DNA of 10,166 nucleotides from Spirochaetia bacterium (GTDB lineage: Bacteria > Spirochaetota > Spirochaetia > Sphaerochaetales > Sphaerochaetaceae). The stretch is taken from assembly GCA_009929055.1 (NCBI GenBank), contig SABI01000078.1:1-10166 (forward strand). The letters are read 5' to 3'. The notes below the pieces were generated by a model, which did no database searches, was not told where the DNA came from, and saw only the letters and a list, made by a program, of their open reading frames with translations. A program made the translations under genes and the position numbers. Below, one piece after another: positions 6,157 through 10,166 of the stretch. Position 1 is the first letter of the stretch. Each line of letters begins with the position of its first letter.

Positions 6157-7185
6157 TTAGCTTATTAAATTGTTAAAAAAGGGGATGCGAAATTTCTTAA
6201 TTACGTAAATTGATACTATTGAGCTAAGGACAACTAACAGGAAATAAAGAGTTTGTATATCTGATAAGTTTAAAATTCTAAATAAGGTTGAATAAAGTAT
6301 TAAGAACACTACATGAATAAAATATATTCCAATAGAATAGACTCTAAATGTATAGGACAATGTTTTATTCAACTCAAAATCTAATGATAACAGGTAATTA
6401 AAAAAATAGAATATAAACGGGACATTCATAATATATAGATTACAGTCTTTAGGGATATGAAAAAATCGTAGAGCAAAAGCTTCGATAAAAAGGAGCACAA
6501 ACATAGTTAATGAAAATGACACGTGTATCTTCTCATGAGTTTTCTCCCTATGTAGGAAAATCATTGCTCCTAACATCACAAATAAAAATCCAAAAAATAA
6601 TCCATTTCTCGTGTTTTCAAAGAATCTAAAATAGAGAGTATAGATATCACTTAATATGTGAATATCTTTAATTAAACCAAAATAGGAGTCTCCAATTAAC
6701 CCAAACCCATAGAAAATGAGTGAAAGAATAAAAAAGAGTTTTATTTTCTTCTTCACAAATGCTACATACAATAAAGTTATAGCAAGCATTAATGAAGGAA
6801 TATACCACAGATGATCAGAGGTTCCTAAAAAGAAAAATTTTTTTAAGTATTGTGCCACTACTACAGATAAATTATCAGATTGTGAAAGCAAAGACCTTAT
6901 ATCTGCGGGAAAATAGACAAGGCTCCATCCTATATAAAGTATGAACAACCTTTTTACATATGTGGTGAATACTGTTATGGTACTTACTTTTGATATTTTT
7001 TTCATAAAGAAATATCCAGAAGCTGTGAAGAAAAAGGGAACTGCTATTCTTGCTAGCACATTAACAAATCCATAAGATATATCTTTATTGAATTCCAAAA
7101 ATGGTGACGTATGAATTGCTACTACTAACATTGAACAGAGGAATTTCACTACATCTATACTGCTATAAACTTTTGACTCTTTCAC
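6157..7185 (-). CDS. Acyltransferase family 3 membrane protein (surface O-acyltransferase-like)
   Basis: A 342-residue polytopic inner-membrane protein of the acyltransferase-3 family (OafA/WecH group), which typically moves acetyl or similar groups onto cell-surface glycans. Family landmarks appear in order: SSIDVVKFLCSMLVVAIHTS with the candidate catalytic His25, ARIAVPFFFTASGYFF, DHLWYIPSLMLAI, GFLFVMLGAMIF and SIGIYFIHVVFLIL. About ten hydrophobic helices span the whole length, with Lys-rich cytoplasmic loops. Start: GTG 7185 with AGGTG six bases upstream is preferred to GTG 7194, which overlaps that ribosome binding site. The gene is more AT-rich than the redox genes to its left (13 G/C of 60 at 6721-6780 against 27 of 60 at 4981-5040) and has no glycan-synthesis neighbours, so it may have been acquired. 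The acceptor is unknown. Confidence 0.85.
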   Translation of the reverse strand: MKESKVYSSIDVVKFLCSMLVVAIHTSPFLEFNKDISYGFVNVLARIAVPFFFTASGYFFMKKISKVSTITVFTTYVKRLFILYIGWSLVYFPADIRSLLSQSDNLSVVVAQYLKKFFFLGTSDHLWYIPSLMLAITLLYVAFVKKKIKLFFILSLIFYGFGLIGDSYFGLIKDIHILSDIYTLYFRFFENTRNGLFFGFLFVMLGAMIFLHREKTHEKIHVSFSLTMFVLLFIEAFALRFFHIPKDCNLYIMNVPFIFYFFNYLLSLDFELNKTLSYTFRVYSIGIYFIHVVFLILYSTLFRILNLSDIQTLYFLLVVLSSIVSIYVIKKFRIPFFNNLIS

Positions 7186-7478
7186 AATGCACACCTAAAA
7201 TTTTAGTAACTTATTAAAACAATATAGGCATTACACATATGTACATCATTTTTCTAAGAAATTAATTTAATTGATAAATACTAATTCACCAATTACTAAA
7301 AATTATTAATTTTCTACTTGTAATATTGCAGAAAGTAGTTCTTCTATCACAAATAGAATGAGAATATTAAAGTAAAAGTTGATTCTCTTTACATATCTCA
7401 ATTTTTGATATAGTCACTATACCCTGTTATGCATATGTTATCTATATGAGAATTAAAGAAGCGAAAGGAAAGAGAATC
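7186..7478. other. Divergent AT-rich gap between acyltransferase and nitroreductase genes
   Basis: About 290 bases without a credible gene. Leftward, TATATT (7226-7221) preceded at 17 bases by ATGATG (7249-7244) is a weak promoter candidate for the acyltransferase. Rightward promoter candidates for the nitroreductase lie at 7388-7433. Confidence 0.4.
7388..7414 (+). promoter_or_regulatory. Possible promoter of the nitroreductase gene
   Basis: TTTACA (7388-7393) and TATAGT (7409-7414) each match five of six consensus bases, but the spacer is a short 15. An alternative is TTGATA (7405-7410) with TATGCA (7428-7433) at 17 bases, whose -10 box is poor. Confidence 0.3.
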
Positions 7479-8192
7479 ATGCTAAAAGATTACATAGTTA
7501 AACGAAAATCAACAAGAAAATTTGATATGAAACCTCTTGAAGAGGATGTATTACATGAGATAAAAGAGTTTGCCACAACAATGAAACCTCTTTATGAACA
7601 TATTAAAGTTGAATATTCTTTTTTAGGAGAGAATGAAGTAAAAAACATTCTACCAGTAAAAGCACCCCACTACATCATCATTTCAAGCGAATCTACTGAG
7701 GGATATCTCACAAACGTTGGGTTTTTACTTCAACAGATGGATCTCTATGTATCGAGTAAAGGGCTTGGTAGTTGCTATTTAGGATTGGCTAAACCTACAG
7801 AAAAGGCTGATAGTGAATTAGAATTTGTAATTATTCTTGCCTTTGGCAATTCGCTCGATAGTCCATATCGAGAAGAGTCAGAGTTTAAAAGAAAACCTCT
7901 CACAAAGATTTCAAACAGAGAAGATCAAAGGCTGGAGGTTGTTCGTCTTGCCCCATCAAGTACAAACTCCCAACCGTGGTATGTTGTCAGTATTGGGGAT
8001 GTAATGCACCTCTATTGTGTGAAACTTGGTCTCTTCAAGGGTATGATGTATAATAAAATGAATCAAATTGATATGGGTATAGCCTTAGCTCATCTATACG
8101 TTTCTCATACATCTACATTCTCATATTTTAGTGAACAGAACCCACCAGTAGTAGAAGGCTATTATTACATTGGAAGTGCCTTAATCAATTGA
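7479..8192 (+). CDS. Nitroreductase-family flavoprotein (TM1586-like)
   Basis: A 237-residue soluble protein resembling the 'putative TM nitroreductase' group typified by Thermotoga TM1586. These are FMN-fold proteins with two half-size nitroreductase-like repeats on one chain, where ordinary nitroreductases dimerise. The N-terminus MLKDYIVKRKSTRKFD carries the Arg-Lys-Ser-x-Arg segment that binds FMN phosphate in the family. SKGLGSCYLGLAKP and, in the second half, RLAPSSTNSQPWYVV are the other hallmark stretches, and the end GMMYNKMNQIDMGIALAHLYV fits as well. The physiological substrate is unknown; NAD(P)H-dependent reduction of nitro or quinone compounds is the family expectation. Start: ATG 7479 has AAAGGAA eight bases upstream; the earlier in-frame ATG 7446 has none. 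It stands alone between a divergent gene and a 147-base gap. Confidence 0.82.
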   Translation: MLKDYIVKRKSTRKFDMKPLEEDVLHEIKEFATTMKPLYEHIKVEYSFLGENEVKNILPVKAPHYIIISSESTEGYLTNVGFLLQQMDLYVSSKGLGSCYLGLAKPTEKADSELEFVIILAFGNSLDSPYREESEFKRKPLTKISNREDQRLEVVRLAPSSTNSQPWYVVSIGDVMHLYCVKLGLFKGMMYNKMNQIDMGIALAHLYVSHTSTFSYFSEQNPPVVEGYYYIGSALIN

Positions 8193-8339
8193 AGAGTTAA
8201 GAGGTAACATACCGAGAAAAGTAGATATGAACATATAATTATTGGTTCTTCTGTGCAACGGGAGTTCTTTTACCGTTCCTCTATACTCTCCTAATGCAAT
8301 AGATTATGATGCATACTGTTCTATAAGGATTAATTATAT

Positions 8340-9473
8340 ATGTCATTTATTTCTCTAGGTATCGATACTTCTCTTTTGACTGCTCTAAAGAGTGAGGAAA
8401 TAGCAACACCCTACCCTATTCAAAGTCAAGCAATTCCAGCAATCTTAGCACATAAAGATATTCTTGGTATTGCAAAGACAGGTTCTGGTAAAACTCTTAG
8501 CTATGTATTGCCGATTCTTATGAAATTACAAGGGACTCAAGTTCGAAAGAATAGACATATCCAGGTGTTGGTAATGGTTCCCACAAGGGAACTAGCTGCT
8601 CAAGTGAATGCAGTATTTATTAAAATTATTAAAGAAGCAGCATTAGGGATAAAAACCCTCGCTGTCTTTGGAGGTTCTTCCATCAACCCTCAAATGATGG
8701 CTTTGATGGGAGTGAATATTCTCATCGCTACTCCAGGGAGATTATTAGAACTCGTCTCTGTGAATGCTGTTCATCTTTCTGATGTAGAAATAGTAGTTCT
8801 CGATGAAGCAGATAAAATGCTCACTATAGGTTTTGAGAAGGAGATGGATCAAATATTTGCCCTCCTTCCTAAACAGCGCCAGAATCTCCTTTTTTCGGCT
8901 ACCTTAAATGAACAAATCCTTTCATTAGAAAAAGTTCTCTTGCATGATCCTTTAGTAATTAGAATTGAAGAGGAGTTAGAATCAATCGACCTCATACACC
9001 AAAGAGCCTACTCTATTGATGAAGAAAAGAAAGGGCCTTTTTTACGCCACCTTATTACGAGTAAAAAGATGGAACAAGTACTTATCTTTACCTCTAGTAT
9101 TGCTCGAGCTGATAGAGTTGCAGAAAAATTGAAAAAGAATGGAATCGATGCTGCATCAATTCATAGCAGAAAGACTCAGGGAGCACGAACAGACCTACTA
9201 AGGGCTTTTAAACATAAAGAGCTGAGAGTATTAGTTACTACAGATCTTCTTGCTAGAGGAATTGATATTGAATCCCTCCCCTATGTGATAAACTATGAAC
9301 TGCCACGGTCACCTAAAATATTTATCCACAGAATAGGAAGAACCGGGCGTGCTGAGCAATGTGGTGAAGCTATTACCCTTATTAGCCCTTCCGAGGAGGC
9401 TCATTTTAAGGTGATAGAGAAGAAGATGAAAAAAAGGATTACGAGAGAGAGTGCTGATATAGCAACCTTTTAA
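8340..9473 (+). CDS. DEAD-box ATP-dependent RNA helicase
   Basis: A 377-residue cytoplasmic RNA helicase with every core motif intact. In order: Phe3-x-x-LG and the Q motif (PYPIQSQAIP, Gln28), motif I AKTGSGKT (45-52), Ia PTRELA (81-86), GG (111-112), Ib TPGR (131-134), II DEAD (155-158), III SAT (186-188), IV LIFTSS, V TTDLLARGID and VI HRIGRTGR (330-337). It ends shortly after domain 2, without the long basic or RNA-binding tail of CsdA/DbpA-like proteins, so it is a minimal RhlE-like form. Such enzymes unwind or remodel RNA in ribosome assembly, decay or cold adaptation. ATG 8340 follows AAGGA by ten bases. No convincing promoter is visible: TATACT at 8282-8287 lacks a matching -35. The downstream RNA methyltransferase begins 88 bases later on the same strand, so joint transcription is likely. 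Confidence 0.93.
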   Translation: MSFISLGIDTSLLTALKSEEIATPYPIQSQAIPAILAHKDILGIAKTGSGKTLSYVLPILMKLQGTQVRKNRHIQVLVMVPTRELAAQVNAVFIKIIKEAALGIKTLAVFGGSSINPQMMALMGVNILIATPGRLLELVSVNAVHLSDVEIVVLDEADKMLTIGFEKEMDQIFALLPKQRQNLLFSATLNEQILSLEKVLLHDPLVIRIEEELESIDLIHQRAYSIDEEKKGPFLRHLITSKKMEQVLIFTSSIARADRVAEKLKKNGIDAASIHSRKTQGARTDLLRAFKHKELRVLVTTDLLARGIDIESLPYVINYELPRSPKIFIHRIGRTGRAEQCGEAITLISPSEEAHFKVIEKKMKKRITRESADIATF

Positions 9474-9561
9474 TTTTTGAGGTGTGATTTTTGGTACTTT
9501 GTACCTCTCCTATGTACGTTTTAGAATGAGAAGTTTTTAAAAGAGGAAAAGGTATCCCATT

Positions 9562-10166
9562 TTGGACAATACTAATGAACAAACCTATTTTTATGTTATT
9601 AATTATCCTGTAAAAGAGAGAGAACTCTGTCTATTAGAGATGAAGTCTCTTTTTAATACAGAACTCACAAAAAAATACTTTTTTTCTTCTATAAACATTG
9701 ACCCTTCAAGAAGCCCTTTTATTAAATTAAGAATTTCTATACTTCATACAGCCCCATCTTTGCAAGAATTAGGACAGATTCTTGTTGATAATAAAACGAC
9801 CTATGATAATTTTAAATTTGCACGATTCAAAATTGAAGAAGGATCATTAAATTATGCTAATTGGATAGAAAGCGTGACAGAGTTAGGAAAAGCTATTGTT
9901 GGTGAAGTTGATATGAAAAACCCCTCTATTGAATTAGGTGTCACTCAAATAGATAATCTTTATGTTTTTGGCATCTACGAAAAGAATAAGAATCCTTGGC
10001 AAAAGCACAATTTTAAACCTTATACCAATAGTAATTCTTTAGAAACACGTACTGCCCGGGCTATTGTAAATATTGCGGTTGGCCAGCAGACTCATATGAG
10101 ATTAATTGACCCCTGCTGTGGTGTAGGAACTGTAGTACTTGAAGCACTTTCTTTAAATATTAGTAT
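9562..10166 (+). CDS. TRM11/UPF0020-type RNA methyltransferase (5' part, runs off window)
   Basis: The first 201 codons of a SAM-dependent nucleic-acid methyltransferase resembling the TRM11/Trm-G10 (COG1041, RNA methylase UPF0020) group. The N-terminal part (QTYFYVINYPVKERELCLLEMKSLF) matches the opening typical of Firmicute members, which precedes a small THUMP-like region. ETRTARAIVNIAVG leads into SAM motif I, LIDPCCGVGTVVLEAL, with Asp183 and the glycines 187 and 189. The catalytic (D/N)PP(Y/F) motif would lie beyond the window edge. The start is an unusual TTG at 9562, nine bases after AAAAGG. The frame is closed upstream by TAA 9538-9540, and the next Met (9640) would cut into the conserved N-terminus. 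The frame was recovered by translating back from motif I. The likely substrate is tRNA guanosine or another structured RNA. Placement behind the RNA helicase suggests a shared role in RNA maturation. Confidence 0.82.
   Translation, partial: MDNTNEQTYFYVINYPVKERELCLLEMKSLFNTELTKKYFFSSINIDPSRSPFIKLRISILHTAPSLQELGQILVDNKTTYDNFKFARFKIEEGSLNYANWIESVTELGKAIVGEVDMKNPSIELGVTQIDNLYVFGIYEKNKNPWQKHNFKPYTNSNSLETRTARAIVNIAVGQQTHMRLIDPCCGVGTVVLEALSLNIS

Noticed and set aside
7446..7478. N-terminal extension of the nitroreductase to ATG 7446
   Set aside because: There is no ribosome binding site before 7446, whereas ATG 7479 has AAAGGAA at eight bases and gives the normal family N-terminus.
8257..8277. Hairpin AACGG/CCGTT before the helicase as a terminator or leader element
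   Set aside because: The stem has only five bases with an 11-base loop and no T-tract on the right side.
9479..9507. Hairpins GGTAC/GTACC and GAGGT/ACCTC behind the helicase as a terminator
   Set aside because: The stems are short and mutually exclusive, and no T-run follows; the next gene starts soon after on the same strand.

Overview
The window is AT-rich bacterial DNA with clear Shine-Dalgarno sequences in front of most genes. Two ferredoxin-type Fe-S motifs and a nitroreductase-family flavoprotein suggest an anaerobic or facultative lifestyle. A low-GC Gram-positive (Bacillota) host is the best guess; an AT-rich spirochaete is not excluded. No phylogenetic marker is present, so this is inference.

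Left part (1-2830): a divergent sugar-acid/polyol module. A gene for a mannitol-dehydrogenase-family oxidoreductase reads leftward but is cut off right after its catalytic K-N-H motif, so its C-terminal domain is missing. A LacI-family repressor gene reads rightward. The roughly 725-base gap between them holds three copies of a palindrome centred on AATCGATT. One lies just upstream of the dehydrogenase ribosome binding site, one overlaps the probable lacI-type transcription start, and one sits in mid-gap. This is a self-contained regulator/operator circuit whose target now looks broken. A strong hairpin follows the repressor gene.

Middle part (2830-6110): two leftward redox genes. One encodes an aldo/keto-reductase-fold protein with a C-terminal two-cluster ferredoxin domain (the COG1453 type) in which the usual Tyr, Lys and His of the catalytic tetrad are not visible. 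The other, upstream of it, encodes a phytoene-dehydrogenase-like FAD oxidoreductase with its own promoter. No carotenoid genes are nearby. The gap between them carries a dyad resembling the LexA/DinR box of Bacillota.

Right part (6150-10166): a leftward, strikingly AT-rich acyltransferase-3 membrane protein (surface glycan O-acylation type), then three rightward genes. These are a nitroreductase of the TM1586 type, a compact DEAD-box RNA helicase, and the first 201 codons of a TRM11/UPF0020-type RNA methyltransferase that starts with TTG and runs off the window. The last two probably form an RNA-metabolism transcription unit. For several genes the longest open frame overshoots the real start, and the starts given here follow ribosome binding sites and promoters.

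I see no tRNA, rRNA, CRISPR array, complete insertion sequence or phage gene. No convincing new multi-gene system is visible. The items most worth checking are the degenerate Fe-S aldo/keto reductase, the truncation junction at about 88-97, the three-site operator circuit and the LexA-like dyad.
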